Assembly: GCF_035934735.1 (NCBI RefSeq)
Contig: NZ_CP142396.1
Span: 2,108,001-2,172,000, forward strand
Length of the DNA: 64,000 nt
DNA from: Sedimentibacter sp. MB31-C6
Lineage (GTDB): Bacteria; Bacillota; Clostridia; Tissierellales; Sedimentibacteraceae
Direction of reading: 5' to 3'
Part shown: positions 34,152-43,114 of the stretch, piece by piece
How the letters are laid out: the number at the start of each line of letters is the position of its first letter
Numbering within the stretch: the first letter of the stretch is position 1
Made by a program: the position numbers and the translations under genes
Notes under the pieces: model-generated
What the model was told of the DNA's origin: nothing
The model's database searches: none
The model's input: the letters and a program-made list of their open reading frames with translations, nothing else

Positions 34152-35174
34152 ATGGTTAAAAAGGACATTGAATGGAGCCAACTTGGATTTAGCTACATAA
34201 AAACAGACAAAAGATACATATCACATTGGAAAGATGGAAAATGGGATGAAGGAAAACTAGTTGAAGACAATACAATTTCAATTAGCGAAGGTTCTACCTC
34301 ATTACATTATGGACAAGAATGTTTTGAAGGCTTAAAAGCGTATGCAACAAAAGACGGCGGAATTCAGTTATTCAGACCTGATGAAAATGCAAAACGTATG
34401 CAAAGAACATGTGAAAAAATCATGATGCCGTTAGTATCAGTTGAAAAGTTTATTGATGCATGCATGCAGGTAGTTAAAGCAAATGAAGCTTGGGTTCCAC
34501 CATATGGTACTGGAGCAACATTTTATTTAAGACCATTTGTAATAGGAGTTGGCGACAATATTGGAGTAAAACCAGCTGAAGAATATATATTTGGAGTATT
34601 TGGAATGCCAGTAGGACCATACTTCAAAGGTGGATTGAGTCCAGTAAACTTTACTACTACAGATGCAGATAGAGCAGCACCTCATGGAACAGGAAAAATT
34701 AAGGTTGGCGGAAACTACGCTGCTAGTTTGAAATCTCATTCTGAAGCAGTAGATAGAGGATATGCTGACTGTATATATTTAGATCCATTAACTCATACTA
34801 AAATAGATGAAGTTGGAGCAGCAAACTTCTTTGGAATAACTAAGGACAATAAATTTGTAACACCTAATTCATCATCAATTTTACCGAGTATTACTAAATA
34901 TTCATTACTTCAAGTTGCAAAAGAATATTTAGGAATGGAAGCAGTTGAAGATGATGTATACATTGATGACTTAGATAAATTTGCAGAAGCTGGAGCTTGC
35001 GGAACAGCTGCAGTAATTACCCCTATAGGAGGGATTGAACATAAAGGTAAATTCCATGTTTTTTATAGTGAAACAGAAGTAGGTCCTGTTACCAAAAAAT
35101 TATATGATACATTGTATGGCATTCAAATGGGTGATATAAAAGCGCCTGAAGGATGGATTTATAAAGTTAAGTAG
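34152..35174 (+). CDS. ilvE: Branched-chain amino acid aminotransferase
   Basis: A 340-residue fold-type IV PLP aminotransferase of the BCAT group: [23 protein letters not shown], and the PLP lysine in [12 protein letters not shown] near residue 183-190. It interconverts branched-chain amino acids and their 2-oxo acids, with glutamate as amino donor. Length and motifs match the longer BCAT type. It is a single gene with GGGAGG before ATG, its own promoter and a shared downstream terminator. In an amino-acid fermenter it can work in breakdown as well as synthesis. Confidence 0.95.
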   Translation: MVKKDIEWSQLGFSYIKTDKRYISHWKDGKWDEGKLVEDNTISISEGSTSLHYGQECFEGLKAYATKDGGIQLFRPDENAKRMQRTCEKIMMPLVSVEKFIDACMQVVKANEAWVPPYGTGATFYLRPFVIGVGDNIGVKPAEEYIFGVFGMPVGPYFKGGLSPVNFTTTDADRAAPHGTGKIKVGGNYAASLKSHSEAVDRGYADCIYLDPLTHTKIDEVGAANFFGITKDNKFVTPNSSSILPSITKYSLLQVAKEYLGMEAVEDDVYIDDLDKFAEAGACGTAAVITPIGGIEHKGKFHVFYSETEVGPVTKKLYDTLYGIQMGDIKAPEGWIYKVK

Positions 35175-35246
35175 GAATTACGTTGTACGAAAGATTATGA
35201 GATTCTTTATTATAGTTTGAATAAGTGACGTATATAGTGCAAGTTG

Positions 35247-35276
35247 AAAGGATTTGAGTTTAACTCAAATCCTTTC
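35247..35276. terminator. Terminator between ilvE and the minus-strand ATPase gene
   Basis: AAAGGATTTGAGT pairs with ACTCAAATCCTTT with a minimal loop; A-rich and T-rich flanks allow action in both directions for the two converging genes. Confidence 0.82.
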
Positions 35277-35311
35277 TTGTTAATAATTGTTCAGTGTTAA
35301 TTCGTTTGTAA

Positions 35312-38011
35312 TTATAAAAATTTCGCTACCTCTTCCTTAGTGTTTCTTAAACGCAGATATGATTTACGCATTAAATCAAAGGGTATAACTGTAAAGGATA
35401 ATGACAAAACAACAATAAATTCTTTAAAAGTCAAGCCATAGGTTCTGAATACACTTCCTCCACAAAATAATAATATTATTTGAATTATACAAACAAAGCC
35501 CATAATTAAAACAAAAGCCTTGTTTTTCCATAAATATGATAATATATTCAATCTTTGAGTTCTGGCATTTAAACTGTTGAATATTGCACAAAACATAAAT
35601 AAAGCAAAAAACCCAGTCATAATAAAATTATCTTTAGAAGAATATCTAAACATGTTATTGATATTTGGTAGTTTTAGGAACAGTATACATAATAATGTTG
35701 TAAAAATTCCTGTAAATAGTATTTGATTAGCCATATACTTATTTATTATTTTCTCATTTTTTACTTTAGGAGGTTCTTCCATATATTCAATTAGTGGAGG
35801 TTCCCCAGCAAAAGCTAATCCAGCTAATGTATCCATAACCATGTTAACCCAAAGCATTTGTATAACAGTTATAGGCATTTCTACACCTATAAATTGTCCA
35901 ATCAAAGAAATTCCTACAGCACAAACATTAATTGATAATTGGAATACAATAAATTTTCTTATACTTTTATAAATAGTGCGCCCATAAAGAATTGCTTTTC
36001 CTATGGATAAAAAATTATCATCTAAAATTACAATATCACTTGCTTCTTTTGCTATTTCTGTTCCACTACCCATTGAAAAACCAACATCTGCTTTTTTTAG
36101 AGCTGGAGCATCATTAACGCCATCTCCTGTCATCCCAACAACTAATCCAATTTTTTGAGAAAGACGAATTAGCCTACTTTTATCTTGAGGAAGAGCTCTA
36201 GCAATAACTCTGATATATGGAAGTAATTTAATAACCTCATCATCGTTTAAATTATTTAATTCATCTGATGTCAGTACGATATGATTTTTACTTTCATCTA
36301 ATAGGCCAGATTCAATAGCTATTGCTAATGCTGTATATTTACTGTCACCAGTCATCATAACAACTTGTATACCTGCATTTATTACATTTTGCACACTATA
36401 TTTAACGTTTTGCCTTAATTCATCATTTATACATACAATTCCTACTAGCGTTAAATCTGAAAATTTACCAGATGAAGTATTTAATTTATTATTAGATGTA
36501 GCAATGGCTAGAAGTCTTATTCCACTATTAGACATAGTTTTAACTAATTTGTTAATATTAAAAATATTAGTCAAATTTGTTTTTACTCCCATAGAATTAT
36601 AAAAATTAGTACAATGGGGTAAGATTTTTTCAGGAGCTCCCTTTATTAATGTCAAATCTACATCACCCTTTACGCTTGTTAATGAATATTTGTTTTTACT
36701 ATTAAAGGGAATTGTAGATGATTTTGTAATATTGACATCAATTAAGGGATATGTTGTAGCAAAATCCAATAATGCCCTATCAGTTGAATTGCCTCCAACA
36801 GCTTTGCGTTTTCTACCATCATAACCAAGTTTAGAACTGTTATTATAAACTGATGAAATATAAATCATTTTCCAAAATTCTTTTTGTTCCTTTAAACTAA
36901 ACATATTATCATAAATATTTCCGTTTCCACTTATGAATTTTGTTACTTGAAGCTTACCCTTAGTCAGAGTTCCTGTTTTATCAGTAAATAATATATTTAA
37001 ACTTCCTGCAGTTTCAATACCTACTAACTTTCTTACTAAAACTTTATCCTTAATCATGCGTTTCATATTTGAAGATAGTACTACGGTTATCATAACAGGC
37101 AGTCCTTCTGGTACAGCTACTACTATTATGGTAATTGCAAATGTAACTGCCTTTATAATATCTCCAATTAATAAATATGGGTTTGAAATATAAGCAGCAA
37201 TTTGAATTAAATTAAAATTATTGTCTATTATAATAGACTTAAATAATGAAGCAGTTAAAATAAGCAAAGCCCCTAAATATCCAAATTTACTTATTGTTTT
37301 AGCTAAATCTGTCAATCTTTGTTTTAATGGACTATCTTCATTATCTTCTTGGAGTTCCTTTGCAAGATGTCCATAAAAGGTTCTTTCACCGACAGCTTGT
37401 ACTAACATTGTCCCTTCTCCATGTGTAACAATACAGCCATTAAATAATAGGTAAGGGTTCAACAAGTTTTTATCATTGCTTTCTTCATAGTCTATCTTAA
37501 TAGCAGAAGTTTTATGGGATTCTTTCATTTCTCCGTTTAATGCTGATTGATCTACATCTATTTCTCCATCTATTAATAAACCGTCTGCTGGGATTCTATC
37601 GCCAGCCTCTAGATGTATAAAGTCTCCAGTTACAATATCTGTAATAGAAAGTTCAATTAATTCATTATTTCGGTATACTTTTGATTTAATTTTTTCTGAA
37701 TCTTCCATAAGTTTTTCAAAAGCCAATTGACTACCATATTCGGAAATGCTTGAAACAAAAGTTGCAAGTATAATAGAAACTGCGATTCCTATAGATTCAT
37801 ACCAATTAAAATTTTTAATAAAAAAAATTACATTTAAGCCGAGGGCAACTAATAATATCTTTATCGTAGGATCCCCAAAACTTTCTAGGTACTGTCTAAT
37901 GAATGTTTTTCTATTACCTGGAGGTATTACATTAGAACCATATTTCAATCTTGATTTCTCAACATCTTTTTCATTTAATCCTCTGTACTTTTTAATATCA
38001 TTTTTAACCAT
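35312..38011 (-). CDS. Cation-translocating P-type ATPase, calcium-type
   Basis: An 899-residue P2-type ATPase with the N-terminal cation_ATPase domain, ALNGEMKESHK actuator region, VPEGLPVMI in membrane segment 4, the phosphorylated aspartate in DKTGTLTKG, GDGVNDAPALKKADVGFSMG, and a C-terminal set of four membrane segments. Size and the IIVVAVPEGLP motif point to a PMCA/SERCA-like calcium pump that exports calcium. It is a single gene with GAGGTGG before the ATG. Other divalent cations are possible. Confidence 0.92.
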   Translation of the reverse strand: MVKNDIKKYRGLNEKDVEKSRLKYGSNVIPPGNRKTFIRQYLESFGDPTIKILLVALGLNVIFFIKNFNWYESIGIAVSIILATFVSSISEYGSQLAFEKLMEDSEKIKSKVYRNNELIELSITDIVTGDFIHLEAGDRIPADGLLIDGEIDVDQSALNGEMKESHKTSAIKIDYEESNDKNLLNPYLLFNGCIVTHGEGTMLVQAVGERTFYGHLAKELQEDNEDSPLKQRLTDLAKTISKFGYLGALLILTASLFKSIIIDNNFNLIQIAAYISNPYLLIGDIIKAVTFAITIIVVAVPEGLPVMITVVLSSNMKRMIKDKVLVRKLVGIETAGSLNILFTDKTGTLTKGKLQVTKFISGNGNIYDNMFSLKEQKEFWKMIYISSVYNNSSKLGYDGRKRKAVGGNSTDRALLDFATTYPLIDVNITKSSTIPFNSKNKYSLTSVKGDVDLTLIKGAPEKILPHCTNFYNSMGVKTNLTNIFNINKLVKTMSNSGIRLLAIATSNNKLNTSSGKFSDLTLVGIVCINDELRQNVKYSVQNVINAGIQVVMMTGDSKYTALAIAIESGLLDESKNHIVLTSDELNNLNDDEVIKLLPYIRVIARALPQDKSRLIRLSQKIGLVVGMTGDGVNDAPALKKADVGFSMGSGTEIAKEASDIVILDDNFLSIGKAILYGRTIYKSIRKFIVFQLSINVCAVGISLIGQFIGVEMPITVIQMLWVNMVMDTLAGLAFAGEPPLIEYMEEPPKVKNEKIINKYMANQILFTGIFTTLLCILFLKLPNINNMFRYSSKDNFIMTGFFALFMFCAIFNSLNARTQRLNILSYLWKNKAFVLIMGFVCIIQIILLFCGGSVFRTYGLTFKEFIVVLSLSFTVIPFDLMRKSYLRLRNTKEEVAKFL

Positions 38012-38140
38012 ATAACCACCTCATTTGTATTAAACATTTGATACTCTGATCTCTCTTTTAATATATGTGGACAAGACTAGTGTTAGAACTGGATAATTTT
38101 TCAATTAAAATTATAAATTAATATACTAATTAATTATATG

Positions 38141-38168
38141 TTGAAAAAAATAAAATTTAGGGTATAAT
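38141..38168 (+). promoter_or_regulatory. SigA promoter of greA
   Basis: TTGAAA (38141-38146), 16-base spacer, TATAAT (38163-38168), 44 bases before the greA ATG. Confidence 0.75.
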
Positions 38169-38211
38169 ATAGTAAATATTTAAATATGTAAATATAAAGT
38201 AGGTGGGAAAT

Positions 38212-38682
38212 ATGGATAATGAAATATTGGTAACAGAAGAAGGATATCAAGCTCTTATTGATGAATTGGAAACTAGAAAGACAAAGACTAGAAAAGAAAT
38301 AGCAGAAAGAATTAAGGGAGCATTAAAGGAAGGGGACCTTAGTGAAAATGCTGAATACTCTGAATCAAAAGATGAACAAAATAAGAATGAATCAAGAATA
38401 ATAGTTCTTGAACATACATTGAAACATGTAAAAATAGTTAAACATAATAAAAAAAATAAAGATATTATTCAAATAGGAAGTAAAGTAAAGGTTAAAGATT
38501 TAGAGTTTGACGAAGAAATGGAATTTTCTTTAGTAGGAGCAACCGAAGCTGATCCAGTAGGAGGAAAAATATCTAACTTATCCCCTTTAGGTTCAGAGCT
38601 TTTAGGAAAAAAGAAAGGCGAAAGAATTGATGTTGCTTCACCTGGAGGAAATGTTAGATATGAAATATTAGAAGTTAATTAA
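38212..38682 (+). CDS. greA: Transcription elongation factor GreA
   Basis: A 156-residue protein with the N-terminal coiled coil (EEGYQALIDELE, DLSENAEYSESKDEQ at the acidic tip) and the C-terminal FKBP-like domain (DPVGGKISNLSPLGSELLGKK). It rescues backtracked RNA polymerase by stimulating transcript cleavage. ATG 38212 is chosen because AGGTGG lies seven bases before it; the upstream GTG overlaps that site. It is monocistronic, with a SigA promoter and a terminator. Confidence 0.95.
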   Translation: MDNEILVTEEGYQALIDELETRKTKTRKEIAERIKGALKEGDLSENAEYSESKDEQNKNESRIIVLEHTLKHVKIVKHNKKNKDIIQIGSKVKVKDLEFDEEMEFSLVGATEADPVGGKISNLSPLGSELLGKKKGERIDVASPGGNVRYEILEVN

Positions 38683-38690
38683 TAACAGTT

Positions 38691-38731
38691 TAAGCTTTGT
38701 AATATATAATTATAAAGCTTATTTATTTTTT
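38691..38731 (+). terminator. Terminator of greA
   Basis: TAAGCTTT pairs with AAAGCTTA around an AT-rich loop, followed by a T-rich tail. Confidence 0.7.
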
Positions 38732-38740
38732 ATAAATTTC

Positions 38741-38769
38741 TTGAATAATCTTTAATATAATTGTATAAT
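38741..38769 (+). promoter_or_regulatory. SigA promoter of the yqhQ-prmC-prfA group
   Basis: TTGAAT (38741-38746), 17-base spacer, TATAAT (38764-38769), 32 bases before the yqhQ ATG. Confidence 0.75.
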
Positions 38770-38801
38770 AGGCAATGAATGTATAGTGAAAAGAGGAAAA
38801 T

Positions 38802-39746
38802 ATGAGTGATAGAATAAAAAGTGAGGTTAAAAAAACCAGTATAGGTGGTCAAGCTTTAATTGAAGGTATTATGATGAAAGGTCCTGATAAAATTGCAACT
38901 GCTGTTAGAAAACCTGACGGTGAAATAGTTGTAAAGGAAAGTAAAATAAAACCTTTATTTAAACATAAATTCTTTAAACTACCAATTATAAGAGGATCTT
39001 TTGTGTTAATAGACTCATTAGTTAGTGGTGTTAAGGAACTGATGTATTCTGCTGAATTTTTTGGTGATGACTATGAAGAAGATGCAATAGATAAATTTTT
39101 AAAGAAAGTTTTTAAGGATAAAGCGGATACTGCAATAATATATGCATCAGTAATAATAGCATTGTTTTTTTCAGTAGGTATATTTATACTTGGTCCTACT
39201 TTTTTAACTAATTTCCTTAAAAATATAGTTAAAAGTACATTTTTCTTAAATTTTATTGAGGGAGTTATAAGAGTTGGACTATTTGTTTTATACGTTTATT
39301 TTGTATCTAAATTAGATGATATTAAAAGGGTGTTTATGTATCACGGAGCTGAGCATAAAACCATATATTGTTATGAACATAAAGAAGAATTAGTAGTTGA
39401 AAATGCAAGAAAATACTCTACACTTCATCCTCGTTGTGGCACAAGTTTCATGATTAATGTAATGCTAATAAGTATAATAGTATTTTCATTTTTTGGATGG
39501 CCCAACCCGTTAATGAGATTTATTATAAGAATAGGAACTTTACCTTTAATAGCAGGTCTTTCTTATGAGTTAAATAAATATGTAGGAAAACAGGATAGTG
39601 ATAATTTTCTTGTAAAAATCATTACTTTCCCAGGATTTATGATTCAAAAAATAACAACTAAGGAACCAGATGACTCTATGTTAGAAGTTGCAATTAAAGC
39701 TATGGAAAGAGTAATTCCTCAAAATGGAGAAGATGATACATGGTAA
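38802..39746 (+). CDS. DUF1385 membrane protein (YqhQ family)
   Basis: A 314-residue protein with GGQALIEGIMMKGPDK at the start, about four membrane segments from residue 105 onward, and MYHGAEHKTIYCYEH and STLHPRCGTSFM, signatures of DUF1385. The His/Cys residues in AEHK and HPRCGT are invariant in the family and may bind metal. Function is unknown; the gene is linked to prmC and prfA across many Clostridia, as here where it overlaps prmC by 7 bases. Confidence 0.9.
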   Translation: MSDRIKSEVKKTSIGGQALIEGIMMKGPDKIATAVRKPDGEIVVKESKIKPLFKHKFFKLPIIRGSFVLIDSLVSGVKELMYSAEFFGDDYEEDAIDKFLKKVFKDKADTAIIYASVIIALFFSVGIFILGPTFLTNFLKNIVKSTFFLNFIEGVIRVGLFVLYVYFVSKLDDIKRVFMYHGAEHKTIYCYEHKEELVVENARKYSTLHPRCGTSFMINVMLISIIVFSFFGWPNPLMRFIIRIGTLPLIAGLSYELNKYVGKQDSDNFLVKIITFPGFMIQKITTKEPDDSMLEVAIKAMERVIPQNGEDDTW

Positions 39747-40600
39747 CAATTGAAAAATTGTTAAAAGACGGAGTTAATATAATAAAGAAGAGGGATTATA
39801 ACAATCCCTTTCTTGATGTACAATTAATCTTGTCCTATCTATTAAAAAAGGATAGGATTTATTTGCATTTAAATAAAGATGAAGAAGTTGATGCTGAAGT
39901 TTCAAATTTGTTTTATAGAATGGTTGAAAAGAGAGATAGGGGCTATCCACTACAATATATGATAAAATCACAGGAGTTTATGGGTTTAAAATTATACATA
40001 CAAGAGGGAGTTCTTATTCCAAGGCCAGATACAGAAATCTTAGTTGAAAAAATTATTAAATTTGTAAATAATTCTAATTTAAAGAACAAACAATTAAAAG
40101 TTCTAGATATTGGAACAGGAAGTGGTGCAATTGCAGTAAGTCTTGCTCATTTTTTGGCTAAAGCAGATGTAACAGCTATAGATGTTAGTGATATAGCACT
40201 ACAAACGGCAGAAATAAATAAAAACAATCATAATTTAAAAAATATGAGAGTTATAAAAGGAGATATTTTTGAAAAGCTAGAAGTATACGACAAATTTGAT
40301 ATAGTTGTTTCAAATCCTCCATATATTGAAAATAATATTATAGATAAACTGCCTTTAGAAGTTTCAAATTACGAGCCAAGATTAGCTCTTGATGGAGGTT
40401 TAGACGGATTAGATTTCTATAGGCAAATAGTAAGAGTATTTAAAGAAATTCATAGCAAAAATTCTATTTTAGCAGTAGAAATAGGATATAATCAAAAGGA
40501 AAAGGTAATGGAAATATTTAATAATATAAATTTATTTGATAAAATTGAAAGTGATAAAGATTTAAATGGCAATGACCGTGTTGTTACTGGTTTCTTGTAG
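39740..40600 (+). CDS. prmC: Peptide chain release factor N5-glutamine methyltransferase
   Basis: A 286-residue class I methyltransferase with LDIGTGSGAIAVSLA (SAM site) and the catalytic SNPPYI motif, preceded by the PrmC-specific N-terminal helical domain. It methylates the GGQ glutamine of release factors; the substrate gene prfA follows. It overlaps yqhQ and ends just before a triple array of palindromic repeats that separates it from prfA. Confidence 0.95.
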   Translation: MVTIEKLLKDGVNIIKKRDYNNPFLDVQLILSYLLKKDRIYLHLNKDEEVDAEVSNLFYRMVEKRDRGYPLQYMIKSQEFMGLKLYIQEGVLIPRPDTEILVEKIIKFVNNSNLKNKQLKVLDIGTGSGAIAVSLAHFLAKADVTAIDVSDIALQTAEINKNNHNLKNMRVIKGDIFEKLEVYDKFDIVVSNPPYIENNIIDKLPLEVSNYEPRLALDGGLDGLDFYRQIVRVFKEIHSKNSILAVEIGYNQKEKVMEIFNNINLFDKIESDKDLNGNDRVVTGFL

Positions 40601-40610
40601 CTATTGAATC

Positions 40611-40711
40611 GTAGGGGACGCATTGCATGCGTACCGCAAGAACAAATGTAGGGGACGCATTGCATGCGTACCGAAAAAACCAAATGTAGGGGACGCATTG
40701 CATGCGTACCG
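40611..40711. repeat. Three tandem REP-like repeat units in the prfA leader
   Basis: Three identical 26-base units start at 40611, 40648 and 40686, each beginning GTAGGGGACGCAT and ending ATGCGTACCG, separated by 11-12 unrelated bases. They lie in direct orientation between prmC and prfA and end 17 bases before the prfA start codon, close to its ribosome site. Each unit can fold into an imperfect hairpin. Confidence 0.95.
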
Positions 40712-40728
40712 AAAAATAGAGGTGTAAA

Positions 40729-41799
40729 ATGTTAGAAAAATTAGATTTTTTAGAAGAAAAATATATAGAATTAACAGATAAAATTTCTGATCCAGAAATT
40801 CTAAGTGATTCAAAAAAGCTCCAAAAACTTATGAAAGAACAATCACAAATAGAACATATAGTATTAAAATATAAAGAATTTAAAGATATTAATGGTCAGC
40901 TTAATGATTCTAAAGAAATGCTTAAAGAAAAGCTTGATGATGATTTTAAGGAAATGGTAAAAGAAGAAGTAAAAGAATTATCAGAAATATTAGATAACCT
41001 TGAACAGGAGTTGAAAATACTGCTGTTACCAAAAGATCCTAATGATGATAAGGATGTTATCGTTGAAATAAGAGCAGGAGTTGGTGGAGATGAAGCCGGG
41101 TTGTTCGCTGGCGACTTACTTCGTATGTATTTAAGATATGCAGAAAGACAGGGATGGAAAGCAGAATTTATTACTTTAAACGAACAGGGAATAGGCGGAT
41201 ATAAAGAAGTTATATTCTCTATTAAGGGAAAAGGAGCTTATTCAAAGTTAAAATATGAAAGTGGTGTTCATAGGGTACAGAGAGTACCTGATACAGAATC
41301 TAGTGGTAGAATTCATACATCTTCGGCTACTGTTGCTGTTTTACCTGAAGCAGATGATATTGATATTGAAATTAATCCAAACGAAGTTAGAGTTGATGTA
41401 TTCAGGTCATCAGGTAATGGAGGACAAAGTGTTAATACAACTGATTCCGCTGTAAGGTTAACACATATACCAACGGGGATTGTTATATCATGTCAAGATG
41501 AAAAATCACAACTTAAAAATAAAGATAAAGCTTTCAAAGTTTTAAAAGCTAGACTTTATGATAAATATCTTCAAGAGCAAAATGATGAACTTGCTCAGGA
41601 AAGAAGAAGTCAAGTAGGTTCAGGTGATAGAAGCGAAAGAATTAGAACATATAATTTTCCACAAGGAAGAGTAAGTGACCACAGAATTGGACTTACCTTA
41701 TATAAACTGGATTCTTTTATAGATGGAGATATAACTGAAATGATTGACTCTCTAACTACCTCAGACCAAGCAGAAAAACTGAAAAATATTTCGGAATAA
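40729..41799 (+). CDS. prfA: Peptide chain release factor 1
   Basis: A 356-residue class I release factor with the GGQ loop in [17 protein letters not shown] near residue 230 and the upstream [18 protein letters not shown] block; the stop-codon recognition region and EVRVDVFR are conserved. It reads UAA and UAG. Its glutamine is the target of the upstream PrmC. The leader holds three palindromic repeats; the ribosome site GAGGTG is separate from them. Confidence 0.96.
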   Translation: MLEKLDFLEEKYIELTDKISDPEILSDSKKLQKLMKEQSQIEHIVLKYKEFKDINGQLNDSKEMLKEKLDDDFKEMVKEEVKELSEILDNLEQELKILLLPKDPNDDKDVIVEIRAGVGGDEAGLFAGDLLRMYLRYAERQGWKAEFITLNEQGIGGYKEVIFSIKGKGAYSKLKYESGVHRVQRVPDTESSGRIHTSSATVAVLPEADDIDIEINPNEVRVDVFRSSGNGGQSVNTTDSAVRLTHIPTGIVISCQDEKSQLKNKDKAFKVLKARLYDKYLQEQNDELAQERRSQVGSGDRSERIRTYNFPQGRVSDHRIGLTLYKLDSFIDGDITEMIDSLTTSDQAEKLKNISE

Positions 41800-41819
41800 G
41801 GATTAGGTAAGGAGAAAAT

Positions 41820-42062
41820 ATGAGGATTGATAAATATTTAAAAAATGCTAGAGTTATAAAAAGAAGAACCATAGCCAAGGAAGCCTGTGAACAAGGAAGA
41901 GTTTTAGTAAATGGTAAAAATGCAAAACCAGGTACTGAAGTAAATGTGGGAGATGAAATAGAGATAATCTTTGGAACAAAACCTATGAAAATAAAAGTTG
42001 AACAACTTTTGGATCATGCAATGAAAGATGATGCTAAAGAGATGTATTCAATTATTAATTAG
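41820..42062 (+). CDS. rqcP: S4-domain RNA-binding protein RqcP
   Basis: An 80-residue protein consisting of a single S4 domain (MRIDKYLKNARVIKRRTIAKEA at the start, VLVNGKNAKPGTEVNVGDEI). It matches Bacillus YabO/RqcP, which helps RqcH add alanine tails to stalled nascent chains on the 50S subunit. Heat-shock Hsp15-type proteins are related but longer. AAGGAG precedes the ATG, 21 bases after prfA. Confidence 0.88.
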   Translation: MRIDKYLKNARVIKRRTIAKEACEQGRVLVNGKNAKPGTEVNVGDEIEIIFGTKPMKIKVEQLLDHAMKDDAKEMYSIIN

Positions 42063-42228
42063 TATTTTTATTTTTAATATTAAAATATAGTATAAATTAT
42101 ATATATTTATGTTTTGGAAGTGAAATTGTGGGTATATAATATGCGATGAATTAAACAATAAAGATATTATAATCTTTACATTTAATTTAGTTGTATTTCT
42201 ACAAAGTAAGATATATAATCTAAATGAG

Positions 42229-42260
42229 AGCGACTTTCGATTAACGTTATTTTAGTCGCT
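42229..42260 (+). other. Hairpin upstream of rubrerythrin
   Basis: AGCGACT and AGTCGCT form a 7-bp stem with an 18-base loop in the 268-base gap between rqcP and the rubrerythrin gene. A weak T-containing tail follows, so it may end the prfA operon. The rest of the gap is AT-rich with no clear consensus promoter. Confidence 0.5.
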
Positions 42261-42330
42261 TGTTAAAAATTGATATCCACAGTAGTTTTACTGCTTTATA
42301 GGATAAATATATATTAAAAGAGGTGTTTTT

Positions 42331-42867
42331 ATGGAATTAAAAGGAAGTAAAACAGAACAAAACTTATTAACAGCTTTTGCAGGCGAATCTCAAGCGCATG
42401 TAAAGTATAATTACTATGCTAGCAAAGCTAAAAAAGAAGGATATGTACAAATTAGTAAATTCTTTGAAGAAACAGCAAGAAATGAAAAAGAGCATGCAAA
42501 AATTTGGTTTAAATTGTTACATGATGGTATAGCTGATACAATTACTAATTTACAAGACGCAGCTGACGGTGAAAATTATGAATGGACAGATATGTATGCG
42601 AACTTTGCAAAAGAAGCAAGAGAAGAAGGGTTTAATAAAATAGCATTTTTATTTGATGGTGTAGCTGCAATAGAAAAAGGTCATGAAGAAAGATACTTAG
42701 CGCTTAAAAATAACTTAGAAACTGGCAAAGTATTTAATAGAGAAGGGGAAACAGTATGGCAATGTGATAATTGCGGCCATATACATGTTGGACCTGAAGC
42801 ACCAAAAGTATGCCCAGTTTGCGACCACCCGCAAGCTCATTTTCAATTATATGTAAAAGCTTATTAA
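42331..42867 (+). CDS. rbr: Rubrerythrin
   Basis: A 178-residue protein with a diiron four-helix bundle ([42 protein letters not shown] carrying the EXXH ligands) and a C-terminal rubredoxin domain (CDNCGHIH and CPVCDHP). It reduces hydrogen peroxide to water in anaerobes, taking electrons from NADH through rubredoxin-type partners. It is monocistronic, with GAGGTG before ATG and a strong terminator behind. Confidence 0.96.
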   Translation: MELKGSKTEQNLLTAFAGESQAHVKYNYYASKAKKEGYVQISKFFEETARNEKEHAKIWFKLLHDGIADTITNLQDAADGENYEWTDMYANFAKEAREEGFNKIAFLFDGVAAIEKGHEERYLALKNNLETGKVFNREGETVWQCDNCGHIHVGPEAPKVCPVCDHPQAHFQLYVKAY

Positions 42868-42900
42868 AAATATTGTAACAAGGTGGTGTGTCTTAACCAC

Positions 42901-42938
42901 CCACCATATTGAAGTGGTGTGAGGCAATTGCTTCCGAT
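42901..42938 (+). repeat. 3'-UTR element, copy 2
   Basis: Core TTGAAGTGGTGTGAGG-CAATTG and CTTCCGAT match the element at 26811-26860. It again lies between a gene (rubrerythrin) and its terminator. Here it is preceded by a GGTGGT/ACCACC hairpin. Confidence 0.6.
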
Positions 42939-42951
42939 ACTTAAACGATGA

Positions 42952-42980
42952 AAAAATGTCAGCTATTTGCTGACATTTTT
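42952..42980 (+). terminator. Terminator of rubrerythrin
   Basis: A perfect 12-bp stem (AAAAATGTCAGC with GCTGACATTTTT) and 5-base loop ending in a T-run. Confidence 0.92.
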
Positions 42981-42997
42981 ATATTAAAAAATAAAAC

Positions 42998-43025
42998 TTG
43001 AAGGAAGTTAGAAATATGTTATAAT
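42998..43025 (+). promoter_or_regulatory. SigA promoter of argH
   Basis: TTGAAG (42998-43003), 16-base spacer, TATAAT (43020-43025), about 90 bases before the argH start. Confidence 0.65.
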
Positions 43026-43114
43026 TAACAATAAAAATAAATTAAAATACATCTATTAAGTATAAGAGAAACGAAATTTTTATAAATTAGATGAAGTTTA
43101 AGGAGAATATTTGT

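Noticed and set aside
40611-40711. Regularly spaced identical repeats looking like a small CRISPR array
   Set aside because: Spacers are only 11-12 bases, units are palindromic and the same unit occurs singly and inverted at five other intergenic loci, with no cas genes nearby. It is a REP-like family.
42063-42330. PerR box upstream of rubrerythrin
   Set aside because: AT-rich segments such as the one near 42160 resemble it only loosely; no convincing TTATAAT-N-ATTATAA dyad is seen.
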